Source of the DNA: Deltaproteobacteria bacterium
Lineage (GTDB): Bacteria; Desulfobacterota; Syntrophobacteria; Syntrophobacterales; Syntrophobacteraceae
Assembly (NCBI GenBank): GCA_021793275.1
Contig: JAJYTC010000007.1
Span: 1 to 58,393 of the forward strand
Length of the DNA stretch: 58,393 nt
Direction: 5' to 3'
Shown: positions 39,301 through 48,587 of the stretch, piece by piece
Layout of the letters: every line of letters starts with the position of its first letter
Numbering within the stretch: position 1 is the stretch's first letter
The notes under the pieces: generated by a model
The model's database searches: none
The model's input: the letters and a program-made list of their open reading frames with translations, nothing else
What the model was told of the DNA's origin: nothing
Position numbers and translations under genes: made by a program

Positions 39301-40928
39301 GTGTCGTCAGGGTGCCCGAAGTTGTCGAGTACGCAAAGACCCTGCCCAACGTCGTCTACGTCCAGGAAAACCTCTTTTCCTGTTCCCAGGACGCACAGGA
39401 CAGGCTCGTTCAGGTGATAAAGGAGCAAAACCTCAACCGCGTGGTCGTCTCCGCCTGTTCGCCCCGCACCCACGAGCCGCTCTTTCAGGAGACGCTGCGA
39501 AACTCGGGTCTCAATAAGTACCTGTTCGAGCAGGCCAATATCCGCGACCAGTGCTCCTGGGTCCATGCAGCCGAACCTGAGGAGGCTACCGCCAAGGCCA
39601 AGGACCTTGTCCGGATGGCGGTTTCCCGAGCGCAACTCATCGAGCCGCTTCCGATGCCTTCGGTCCCCGTTACTCCGGCGGCGCTTGTGATCGGCGGCGG
39701 CGTGGCCGGAATGGTGAGCGCCCTTACCCTTGCCGAACAGGGGTTCGAAGCCTGCATCGTCGAAGCCAAAGAAAAGCTCGGGGGGCAGGCCCTGCATCTC
39801 CACAGGACATGGAAGGGCGAAAACGTCCCCGAATTCGTTTCAGAGCTGGTCCGTAAAGTTGAAAACAACGAAAAGATCAGGGTGTTCCTCAATTCCTCGA
39901 TCAAGCAGACATCCGGCTACATCGGCAATTTCAGGACCACGGTGGCATCGAACGGCCAGGAGAGCGAAATCGCTCATGGCGCAACAATTCTTGCTACCGG
40001 GGCGCAACCGCTGGTCCCTGAGGAGTATCTCTACGGGAAAAACAGCCGTGTTTTCCGGTGGCATGAACTCGACGATGCCCGGGAGACCGACACGGTAAAG
40101 AACGCCCGTAGGGCGGTGTTCATCCAGTGCGTCGGATCGCGGGAAGAAGGCCGGCCGCATTGCAGCAGGATATGCTGCACATTCTCGGTCCAAAAGGCAG
40201 TCGAACTCAAAAAGCGAAACCCGGAAACCGACGTCTACGTAATCTACCGCGACATTCGCACCTACGGCGAACGAGAGGATCTATACAGGGAAGCCCGAAA
40301 GCTCGGCGTGATATTTATCCGCTACGACCTGGAAAATAAGCCCGTGGTCACCGAGACGGCTGAGGGCAAGCTCGAAGTGAGCGTTATCGACCACGTGCTT
40401 AGACGCCCGATTGTCATCAGGCCGGATTTCATCACTCTGGCTACGGCCATTCACACCGAAGGGGCACAGGAATTGGGTCAGCTTTTCAAGGTCCCGCTCA
40501 GCCAGGACAAATTTTTCCTGGAAGTGCATATGAAGCTGCGCCCGGTTGACTTCGCAACGGACGGCATCTTTGTATGCGGTCTTGCCCACTATCCCAAGCC
40601 CATCGATGAGAGCATCGCGCAGGCCCAGGCCGCCGCGGCCCGCGCCGCAACCGTGCTGGCGCGAAAGAGCATCGAGGTCGAAGGGGTGGTGTCGAGCGTG
40701 GACGAGTCGCTTTGCCGGGGTTGCGGCAAATGCGTCGAGGTCTGTCCTTACGGCGCTCCGCACCTGGTTGAAAAAGAGGGAGGCATTCTGGTTTCAAATA
40801 TCCAGGAAGCGCTTTGCAAAGGGTGCGGGGCGTGCGCGGTGGCATGCCCGACCGGCGCTGCCTCCATAAGGCATTTCAATGATCGGGAAGTGCTGGCCAT
40901 GGTCGATGCGGCGCTGACCTGGCAGTAG
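36348..40928 (+). CDS. hdrA: Selenocysteine-containing HdrA-like fusion: HdrA (Sec) / inserted GltD-NfnB-like NAD(P)H module / second HdrA half / 2x[4Fe-4S]
   Basis: ORFs 36348..36542 and 36645..40928 share a frame separated only by TGA 36540..36542; continuous read [33 protein letters not shown]...[12 protein letters not shown]; GltD part [12 protein letters not shown]...[13 protein letters not shown]...[14 protein letters not shown]...[15 protein letters not shown]; HdrA cores WLQCVGSR...CCMYAIKEA and FIQCVGSR...CCTFSVQKA. Confidence 0.9.
36557..36576 (+). promoter_or_regulatory. Candidate bacterial SECIS hairpin for HdrA fusion Sec
   Basis: GCUGGUC-[GAGGUC]-GGCCGGC, 7 bp (with G-U) and hexaloop starting 22 nt past UGA; loop contains GGUC as in the E. 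coli fdhF SECIS loop AGGUCU. Confidence 0.7.
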
Positions 40929-41013
40929 ATAATGTCGATCCGGAAACTTTCCGGTGGGCACGATAAAGCTCACCCCGCTTCGCTCCCCCACTCTGCCTGG
41001 ACTTAACGGTCGG

Positions 41014-41038
41014 GCGGGTTAAGCGAAGCGCAACCCGC
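41014..41038. repeat. REP-like palindrome (GCGGGTTAAGCGAAGCGCAACCCGC)
   Basis: GCGGGTT/AACCCGC stem with inner GCG/CGC; related element at 45877. Confidence 0.65.
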
Positions 41039-41070
41039 ATGGTTCTTTTCGTAATGCAGGCGAGGACCAA

Positions 41071-41490
41071 ATGAGTGCTGACTTCAAGCCGAAGATAATC
41101 GCTTTTTGCTGCAACTGGTGCGCTTACGCAGGCGCGGACCTGGCCGGAGTAAGCCGTATTCAGTACCCGTCCAATATCCGGATCATCCGGGTGATGTGTT
41201 CCGGGCGCGTCTCGCCCGATTTCATCCTCAAGGCGTTCCAAAAAGGGGCCGACGGCGTCCTGGTGAGCGGCTGACACATCGGCGACTGCCGTTACCTGGA
41301 AGGTAACGTAAAGGCTTCGCGAGTGATCGAAATGGTATGGGAGCTTATGGATCTGCTCGGCATCGACCGCAGACGGCTCGAACTCCAATGGGTCTCCTCG
41401 GCTGAAGGCGCCCGCTTTGCCGAAATAGTGACTTCGTTTACCGGCCGCATAATGGAACTCGGGAAATCGTCTCTTGGAGTGGCTGCATGA
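41071..41490 (+). CDS. mvhD: Selenocysteine-containing MvhD-like (methyl-viologen-reducing hydrogenase delta-like) Fe-S subunit 1
   Basis: ORF stops at TGA 41272..41274 inside the conserved motif [65 protein letters not shown]; true stop TGA 41488..41490 overlaps the next ATG. Confidence 0.88.
41290..41308 (+). promoter_or_regulatory. Candidate SECIS hairpin for MvhD-1 Sec
   Basis: CGUUACC-[UGGAA]-GGUAACG, perfect 7-bp stem, loop starts 23 nt past UGA. Confidence 0.7.
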
Positions 41491-42614
41491 ACATAGGCGA
41501 ATCCGTAAACCTTTACAGGGCTTATTACTGCCTCGACTGCGGCGTCTGCACCGGGAGTTGTCCGGTATCGCGGGTGCTGCCGACTTTTTCTCCGCGCCTG
41601 GTTGTGGAAAAGGCCATGCTCGAACTTGGAGACGAACTGCTTGGAGACAGGGACCTTTGGTCCTGCCTCACCTGCGGGCGGTGCTACCAGCGGTGCCCGA
41701 CCAATATCAATTTCCCGGAATTCATGAGAAACCTAAGGGAGGAGGCGGCCAAACGCGGCCTTTCGCCTACGCTTACTCATCACGGCATGCTCCAGTCGGT
41801 GATGGAATTCCAGGCCGCGGGAGTCAGGCAGAAAAAGACCGATTGGGCCAGGGAAGCGGGCAAAATCGCAGACACCGGCGAGGTTTTCTACTTCGTGGGT
41901 TGCATGCCCTATTTCAGCGTAATCTTCCGCGACATCGGCGTCGACAGCCTTTCGATCGGCAGGAGCGTAATAAAAATACTGAACGCGGCCGGCATTACGC
42001 CGGTTGTCTCCGACGAGGAGGCCTGCTGCGGACACGATATGCTCTGGAACGGAAATCCTGAAACGTTCAAAAAGCTCGCGGCGAAAAACATCGAGCTTAT
42101 CCGGAGCAGCGGCGCCAAAAAAGTGGTTTTCAGTTGCCCCGAGGGCTATTACACCTTCAAGCACCACTATCCGCTCTACTTCGGGGAACTGGGCTTCGAA
42201 GCGGTCCATTTCTACGACTACATCGAGAAGATGATCGGCGAGGGCGCGCTCAAACTCTCCGACGGGGCCAGGGCGTATACCTACCACGACCCGTGTCGCC
42301 TCGGGCGCATGGCCAAAATATACGAAAGCCCCCGTGCGATCCTGCACAGCCTTGCAGGGGATCGATTCAGGGAGATGGAGCGAAACCGGGAGAATTCGGT
42401 GTGCTGCGGCACAACCGGTTGGGCCAACTGTTCGAGCTGCTCGAAGCAAATTCAGGCAGAACGTCTGAGGGAAGCCAAGGCCACCGGCGCAAAGACCCTG
42501 GTCACCGCCTGTCCGAAATGCCAGATTCACTTGAGCTGCGCTCTGTCGAGCATGGAAGATATGGACCTTGAGATCAAGGACCTGACCACCCTGATTTCTG
42601 AAAGCATGAGGTGA
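41487..42614 (+). CDS. HdrB/HdrC-like (HdrD-type) fused 4Fe-4S and CCG-domain protein
   Basis: 375 aa; CLDCGVCTGSCPVS, CLTCGRCYQRCPTNINFPEFMRNLR (HdrC), two CCG motifs EEACCGHDM and SVCCGTTGW...CPKCQ (HdrB). Confidence 0.88.
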   Translation: MNIGESVNLYRAYYCLDCGVCTGSCPVSRVLPTFSPRLVVEKAMLELGDELLGDRDLWSCLTCGRCYQRCPTNINFPEFMRNLREEAAKRGLSPTLTHHGMLQSVMEFQAAGVRQKKTDWAREAGKIADTGEVFYFVGCMPYFSVIFRDIGVDSLSIGRSVIKILNAAGITPVVSDEEACCGHDMLWNGNPETFKKLAAKNIELIRSSGAKKVVFSCPEGYYTFKHHYPLYFGELGFEAVHFYDYIEKMIGEGALKLSDGARAYTYHDPCRLGRMAKIYESPRAILHSLAGDRFREMERNRENSVCCGTTGWANCSSCSKQIQAERLREAKATGAKTLVTACPKCQIHLSCALSSMEDMDLEIKDLTTLISESMR

Positions 42615-42617
42615 AAA

Positions 42618-44153
42618 GTGAACAAAGACGTACTGGTCATCGGCGGAGGGATCGCCGGAATTCAGGCGGCCCTGGACCTTGCGGAAATGGGAATCCAGGT
42701 GCACATGGTGGAAAGGCTCCCGAGCATTGGCGGGAAAATGGCCCAGTTGGACAAGACTTTCCCGACCAACGACTGCGCGATTTGAATTCTTTCGCCCAAG
42801 CTGCTGGATGTCGGTCGGCATCCTAAAATAAATCTTCTGGCCTACAGCGAAATCGAGGGAATCGGCGGGCAGGCCGGCAATTTCAAAATCAGCGTGAGGA
42901 AAAAGGCGCGCTACGTAAACGAAGATCTTTGCACCGGCTGCGGATCGTGCGCCGAGAAATGCCCTACGCCGGCCGTGGACACATTCAATACCGGGATAGG
43001 TCAGCGCAAGGCCATATACAAGTATTTCGCCCAGGGCATCCCGTCCGTTTTCACCATCGACGCACCCAGTTGCCGCCAGCTCGGGCAGGGCAAGAAGTGC
43101 GGCGTATGCGCGAAGACCTGCCAGGCAAAGGCAATTGATTTCGAGCAAAAAGACAGGATGGTCGAAATCGAAGCCGGAGCGATCGTTATGGCTACAGGCT
43201 ATGACGTTTTCGACCCGTCGGTTATCCCTGAATATGGCTACGGGCGGATTAAAAACGTCGTGACCGCCCTTGAGTTCGAGCGGCTCCTTAGCGCGTCCGG
43301 CCCAACCGCCGGCCACCTCGACCGTCCGTCCGAGCTTACCCTGGAAAAAGAGATCGAGGAGACCGGAAAAGAGGTCAGGAAGCTTTCCGCGCGTATAAAA
43401 CAGCTCGAGGAAAAACAGGGCAAAACATCGGATGAAGTTATAAGCCAGGTAAAGGCGGGCGCATCCGACGAACCGCTTGTAGAGTGGGCGAAGCAGGCCG
43501 AATCGCTCGCGGAGATGCAAGCGGCACTTGCGGCCATGAACAGGAAAATGGCCGCGGCCACAACCGCCAAAAAGCTCGCTTTCATCCAGTGCGTCGGATC
43601 GCGCGATTTCCGGTTCAACCGGTATTGCTCCTCCTACTGCTGCATGCACTCGGTAAAGGAGGCGATGATCGCCAACGAGCATGACAGGGAAGTCCATTCT
43701 TCCATATTCTGCATGGATCTACGCGCGGTAGGCCGAGGCTTCGAGGAATACAAACTGAGGGGTGGTCAGCAGGCAAATATCGAATATATTCGCGGCCGTG
43801 TGGCCGAGATCACCGAAGACGAAGCCAAAAACCCTGTTGTCTGGTTCGAATCGACGACCGAACGGCACGTGAAGAGCGAGGTCTTCGATATGGTGGTCCT
43901 TGCCGCGGCCTGCGTTCCGAGCGCGGGGACAGCGAGGCTCGCGCAGCTTGCGGGAGTTGAACTGGATACCAACGGCTTCGTCAAAACCGACCCCCTCATG
44001 CCGCTCGCAACGACCAGACCGGGGATTTTCGTCTGCGGGTGCGCGCAGGGGCCGATGGATATCCCGGAATCGGTGGCCCAGGCCAGCAGCGCGGCGGCCT
44101 GCGCCGCCGAGGCGGTTATCGGCGCGCAGATAACGCTTAAGGCGACTGCTTGA
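42618..44153 (+). CDS. hdrA: Selenocysteine-containing HdrA-like protein, N-terminal half (GTG start)
   Basis: In-frame TGA 42783..42785: [75 protein letters not shown]... joins ORF 42894..44153 ([40 protein letters not shown]). Confidence 0.88.
42800..42819 (+). promoter_or_regulatory. Candidate SECIS hairpin for HdrA-2 Sec
   Basis: GCUGCUG-[GAUGU]-CGG(U)CGGC, 7 pairs with one bulged U; loop starts 22 nt past UGA; homologous position to the hairpin at 36557. Confidence 0.5.
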
Positions 44154-44172
44154 CTCTCTAAGAGGTGCTCAA

Positions 44173-45852
44173 TTGGCAGAACAAATCCGAATAGGAGTTT
44201 TTGTTTGCAACTGCGGCAGCAACATCGCCGGCTATCTGGATGTGAAGGCGCTGGCGGAGTATGCTAAAATCCTGCCCCACGTCGTTTTTGTAAGGGAAAA
44301 CCTTTACACCTGCTCGGAAAACGGCATAAACGAAATCAAGGCCGCAATCAAGGAGCAGGGCCTCAACCGCGTGGTTGTGGCATCCTGCACGCCTCGCACC
44401 CATGAGCCGCTTTTCCGGGGGACCTGCGCCGAAGCCGGGCTCAACCCCTACCTCTTCGAAATGGTCAACATCCGCGACCAGTGTTCGTGGGTCCATATGC
44501 AGGAAAAGGAAAAGGGCACCACCAAGGCGAAAGACCTGATTCGGATGGGTGTTGCGAAGGCCGCCCTGCTCAAGCCTCAGGAGCCTATCCAGTCGGAAAT
44601 GGACCCGAGGGCGCTGGTCATTGGCGGAGGGATCGCCGGCATGACGGCGGCCATGGCGCTTGGAAACCGGGGCTATGAAGTCACCTTGATCGAAAAATCA
44701 GGCGAACTCGGCGGTCTTCTGCTAAAACTCGACAAGCTAGCGCCTTCGGGGGCGGACGCGGTTGCGGTGGCGCGAAAACAGGCAGATCTTGTCCGCAGGC
44801 ACCCCAATATCCACCTGCTCCTGTCCACTCACATAGATGAGGTCAACGGGTATATCGGTCATTTTCAGGTCTCGGCTTCGACAAACGGCTCCAAAACACA
44901 GTTTGGAACAGGCGTTATCGTAGTGGCCACAGGGGCGCGTGTTTTTCGGCCGGCCGGATTGTACGGCTATGACGGCGAGAAGGTCATCACGCAGCTCGAA
45001 CTCGAAGAGGTTTTCAAGTCCGGGGCTTTCGCTGCGAAAAACGTCGTCATGATTCAATGTGTGGGCGCGCGCAATGACGAGCGAAAGTACTGCTCGCGCA
45101 TATGCTGCATGGTCGCGATAAAGAACGCCATAGAAATAAAGGAAAAGAGCCCCGAAACAGGAGTAAAGGTCCTCTACCGCGACATCCAGGCTTACGGGAC
45201 CGAGAACGAAGCCCTTTTGCAGCGCGCGAAGGAGCTTGGCGTGATCTTCATAAAATACGATCCCGCCCGCCCGCCCAGGGTCGAAGCTGGAAAGGTGATC
45301 GTCCATCACGATCTGCTCGGGCGCGAAATAGAGCTGCCGCAGGATTTGGTGGTCCTTTCAACGCCGCTAGTAGCCGGCGAGGACAATGAAGCCATATCGA
45401 AGCTTCTGCGGGTGTCGCTTGACGCAAACAAGTTCTTCCTGGAAGGACACGTGAAGCTGAAGCCGCTCGACTTTGCAACCGACGGCATTTACCTGTGCGG
45501 AAACGCCCACTATCCGGCTACCGTGCGTGAAGCGGTGTCGCAGGCGCTGGGCGCTGCCTCGCGCGCTTCCATACCGCTGTCCAAGGGGGTGATGTCGGTC
45601 GAGCCGATAGTCTCTACTCTCGTGGATGAAGATGCGTGCCGGGGCTGCGGGCTTTGCGTCGCGCTTTGTCCCTACGGGGCACTCGAGATCGTGCGCGGCG
45701 AGAAGGGGCGAAAAGTCAGAGTGATCCCTGTAGCATGCAAGGGCTGCGGGATCTGCGCGGCAACCTGCTATCATCACGCTCTGAGCGTCAATTCCTACTC
45801 GGATGCGCAAATAGGCGAACAGATAAGAGCGTTTCTGGAAGAATCGGCCTGA
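44173..45852 (+). CDS. hdrA: HdrA-like protein, second half, with C-terminal 2x[4Fe-4S]
   Basis: 559 aa; [114 protein letters not shown]. Confidence 0.9.
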   Translation: MAEQIRIGVFVCNCGSNIAGYLDVKALAEYAKILPHVVFVRENLYTCSENGINEIKAAIKEQGLNRVVVASCTPRTHEPLFRGTCAEAGLNPYLFEMVNIRDQCSWVHMQEKEKGTTKAKDLIRMGVAKAALLKPQEPIQSEMDPRALVIGGGIAGMTAAMALGNRGYEVTLIEKSGELGGLLLKLDKLAPSGADAVAVARKQADLVRRHPNIHLLLSTHIDEVNGYIGHFQVSASTNGSKTQFGTGVIVVATGARVFRPAGLYGYDGEKVITQLELEEVFKSGAFAAKNVVMIQCVGARNDERKYCSRICCMVAIKNAIEIKEKSPETGVKVLYRDIQAYGTENEALLQRAKELGVIFIKYDPARPPRVEAGKVIVHHDLLGREIELPQDLVVLSTPLVAGEDNEAISKLLRVSLDANKFFLEGHVKLKPLDFATDGIYLCGNAHYPATVREAVSQALGAASRASIPLSKGVMSVEPIVSTLVDEDACRGCGLCVALCPYGALEIVRGEKGRKVRVIPVACKGCGICAATCYHHALSVNSYSDAQIGEQIRAFLEESA

Positions 45853-45876
45853 GGAAAGAAGGCAAAAGAACTGTAG

Positions 45877-45898
45877 GGTGGGTTAAGCGCGACCCGCC
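45877..45898. repeat. REP-like palindrome (GGTGGGTTAAGCGCGACCCGCC)
   Basis: 8-bp imperfect stem; shares GGGTTAAGCG core with 41014..41038; likewise directly upstream of an mvhD gene. Confidence 0.6.
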
Positions 45899-45923
45899 GG
45901 AACTTTTCCAAGGAGGGCAATGG

Positions 45924-46712
45924 ATGCCTGAGTTTACTCCCAAAATTCTGGTGATGTGCTGCACCTGGTGAGGCTACGCGGCGGCTGACTTCGCTGGAGT
46001 TTCCAGGATGCAATATACGACGGATGTGCGGTTGATCCGTCTCATGTGTACAGGCCGGGTGGATCCGACCATGGTGGCCGAGGCTTTCATCGAGGGAGCG
46101 GACGGAATCATGGTGGTCGGCTGCCATTTCGGTGACTGCCATTACATTTCCGGCAATTACCAGGCCAGGGTAAAGATGGGGCTCGCATCGAGGGCCCTGG
46201 GCTACGTTGGCCTCAATGCCGCTCGGGTCGCCTTCAAACAGTGCTCGTCGGCGGAGGGCGACCGGTTTGTAAGCCATGTAACCACTTTCCATGACAGTAT
46301 CTGTGAAATCGGCCCTCTCGGTTCGGCTGAAAAGCTTCCGCTGCCGAAGCTTAAAGACAGGGTCGATACGGCCCGTGCCGCCCTTGCCTCCGAAAAGCTG
46401 CGCTGGGTGGAGGGCAAATTCACCGAATTCCAAAACAACGGCAACAAGTACGGCGAAAAATTCACCGAACACGAAATGTGGCGCACCCTCGACACGATCG
46501 TAATCGATGAAATCGCAACCCATGGAATTTTAAAAGAAATGCGAAAAGGCGCCGCTTCGGTCATAGAGCTTGCCGAAAGGCTGGAAATAGCCCCGCCTGC
46601 CGCACTCAAGTACGTCCTGGCCCTTCAAAGGCGCGGCCTGGTGGGACTTGCCGGCGTGGACGGCGCGACTCCGAGCTACAGGCTCGTGGAGCGTCCGGCC
46701 AAAGCAGCGTGA
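45924..46712 (+). CDS. mvhD: Selenocysteine-containing MvhD-like protein 2 with C-terminal winged-helix-like extension
   Basis: MPEFTPKILVMCCTW-U-GYAAADFAGVSRMQYTTDVRLIRLMCTGRVDP...GCHFGDCHYISGN; TGA 45969..45971 in frame with ORF 46008..46712; C-terminus ASVIELAERLEIAPPAALKYVLALQRRGLVGL. Confidence 0.88.
45994..46006 (+). promoter_or_regulatory. Candidate SECIS hairpin for MvhD-2 Sec
   Basis: CUGG(A)-GUU-(U)CCAG, 4-5 bp stem, loop ~27 nt past UGA; the weakest of the four. Confidence 0.4.
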
Positions 46713-46799
46713 GGTCCGGAAGATAGTGGGCAGAAACTTTTCTTAACAGTAACTCACGTTCACATCGGGACACGCGGAAACCGCCCAGCGAGGAGTTGG

Positions 46800-48479
46800 A
46801 TGCAAGTGTCAGATAAACAGGTGATCATTTTCGGAGGCGACCCGGCAGGGATTGCGGCTGCTATCGAACAGGCGGAAGCGGGCCGGCGCGTGGTGCTGGT
46901 CGAAACTTCACCGGCCCTCGGCGCCGGGCGCATTCCCCAGACCCATCTTCTAAACGGGAATTCGACGTGGGCCGATCCGAACTTTGAGGCGGCCAAAAAG
47001 CATCCGAACATACGCATAATCACCAACGCCGTCGTGGAAAAAGCTTCCGCCAAAGACGGGTCGTACACGTTCCGCATCCGGCGAAAAACGGGCCGGGTGG
47101 ACCCCGAAAAATGCGACGGCTGCCGCGAGTGCATTCGCGTATGCCCGATCAATATGTACGATGACTTCAACGAAGGCATCGGTTTTAGAACGGCCATAGA
47201 TTTCTTCAACCCCGATACCGGCGATTTCAACATTTTCAGGGAGGATATGCCGGTTTGCCAGGCCACCTGCCCTGCCAACCTCGATATCCGTTCCTATGTC
47301 GGCAACATTGCCGACGGCGAATACGCCAAATCGCTGGCCATAATAAGGCAAAACCTGCCTTTTCCACTGGCCATCGGCCGCGTCTGCCCGCATCCCTGTG
47401 AGTCCGCCTGCAACCGGGGATACATGGATGAGCCGATTTCCATCTGCACTTTGAAGCGCTTCGTGGCCGATTACGAGATGAAAAACGGGCTGACGGCCCC
47501 GGTCGAAATTCCCGACGAGTTCCACCGGGAAAAAGTCGCCATTATCGGCGCCGGGCCTGCCGGTCTATCCTGCGCCTATTTTCTCGGAAGGGCCGGGTAC
47601 CACTCTGTTGTCTTCGAAGCCCTGGCCGAACCGGGTGGAATGTTTCGCTACGGCATTCCCGAATACAGGCTTCCCACCCCTACTCTCATGCACGAGATAA
47701 ACTGGATTCTTTCCCACGGGGCTGAGCTTCGCTGCAATACGAGGATCGGCAGGGACATTTCTTACGAAGAGATCGTCAAGCAGTTTGACGCTGTTTTTAT
47801 CGGCGTAGGGGCGCACAAGGGAATGAAGCTCCAGATCAAGGGCGAGGATATGGAAGGCGTTGTCGACGGGGTCGATTTCCTGCGCGAGGTAAACGGCGGC
47901 AAAAAATGGCCGGCAAAAGGCAAGGTCATAGTGGTTGGCGGCGGAAACGTCGCCATGGACGCAGCTCGGGTCAGTTGGCGGGAAGGCTTCGAGGAGGTCC
48001 ATGTCCTCTATAGGAGGACGAAAAAGGAGATGCCCGCCAGTCCGTGGGAAATCGACGCGGCGGAACAGGAAGGCGTAAAATTCCAATACTTGGTAGCGCC
48101 CATCGAGGTTGTCGGAAACAACGGCAAAATGACCGGCCTCAAATGCCTCAGGATGGCGCTGGGCGAAGCCGACGCCAGCGGAAGGCGCAGGCCCGTACCC
48201 ATCGAAGGCTCGGAATTCATCGCGGAAGCCGAGACCCTGATTCCCGCGATCGGTCAGGCGCCGGACCTCGGTTTCGTCCCGGATGACGGCAGGCTCAATA
48301 TTTCCAGGCGTAACACCTTTGTTGTCGATAAGAGCAATTATATGACCAACGTCGAAGGCATCTTCTCGGCGGGCGACGTCGAAACCGGGCCGGACATCGC
48401 TATTCGAGCCTGCGCAGGCGGCCGCAAAGCCGCCGAAGGCATAGTGCGCTACCTGGAGGCCAGACGGGCGAAGGGGTAA
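46800..48479 (+). CDS. HdrA-like/NfnB-GltD-like NAD(P)H-binding oxidoreductase lacking the HdrA Cys/Sec motif
   Basis: 559 aa; N-terminal [120 protein letters not shown]. Confidence 0.9.
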   Translation: MQVSDKQVIIFGGDPAGIAAAIEQAEAGRRVVLVETSPALGAGRIPQTHLLNGNSTWADPNFEAAKKHPNIRIITNAVVEKASAKDGSYTFRIRRKTGRVDPEKCDGCRECIRVCPINMYDDFNEGIGFRTAIDFFNPDTGDFNIFREDMPVCQATCPANLDIRSYVGNIADGEYAKSLAIIRQNLPFPLAIGRVCPHPCESACNRGYMDEPISICTLKRFVADYEMKNGLTAPVEIPDEFHREKVAIIGAGPAGLSCAYFLGRAGYHSVVFEALAEPGGMFRYGIPEYRLPTPTLMHEINWILSHGAELRCNTRIGRDISYEEIVKQFDAVFIGVGAHKGMKLQIKGEDMEGVVDGVDFLREVNGGKKWPAKGKVIVVGGGNVAMDAARVSWREGFEEVHVLYRRTKKEMPASPWEIDAAEQEGVKFQYLVAPIEVVGNNGKMTGLKCLRMALGEADASGRRRPVPIEGSEFIAEAETLIPAIGQAPDLGFVPDDGRLNISRRNTFVVDKSNYMTNVEGIFSAGDVETGPDIAIRACAGGRKAAEGIVRYLEARRAKG

Positions 48480-48560
48480 AGCTCCGAAAGGAGGTAAGTC
48501 AGATACCTCCGGCAAAGCCGGTGGCCGGTGTCTTTTGCTCGTGGAAGACAATGAACGTGG

Positions 48561-48587
48561 ATTCCGGCTCAGAGGCGCCGCCGGAAT
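48561..48587. repeat. REP/dRS3-like inverted repeat ATTCCGGC-N11-GCCGGAAT
   Basis: Perfect 8-bp arms in intergenic DNA. Confidence 0.55.

Noticed and set aside
41733-43697. 654-aa ORF on the minus strand antisense to the HdrBC/HdrA-2 genes
   Set aside because: Low-complexity shadow ORF with no family motif, opposite strongly supported Fe-S genes; typical of GC-rich DNA.
36540-45971. The four internal TGAs as pseudogene or sequencing errors
   Set aside because: Four independent genes all hit at conserved Cys positions of families known to use Sec, no frame change, and hairpins at similar distance; random decay is an unlikely explanation, though resequencing and selABCD detection are still needed.
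36348-46712. Alternative genetic code (TGA = Trp or Gly)
   Set aside because: TGA terminates many genes here, including mvhD-1, HdrA-2, mvhD-2 and HdrBC, and the interrupted residues align with Cys rather than Trp/Gly.
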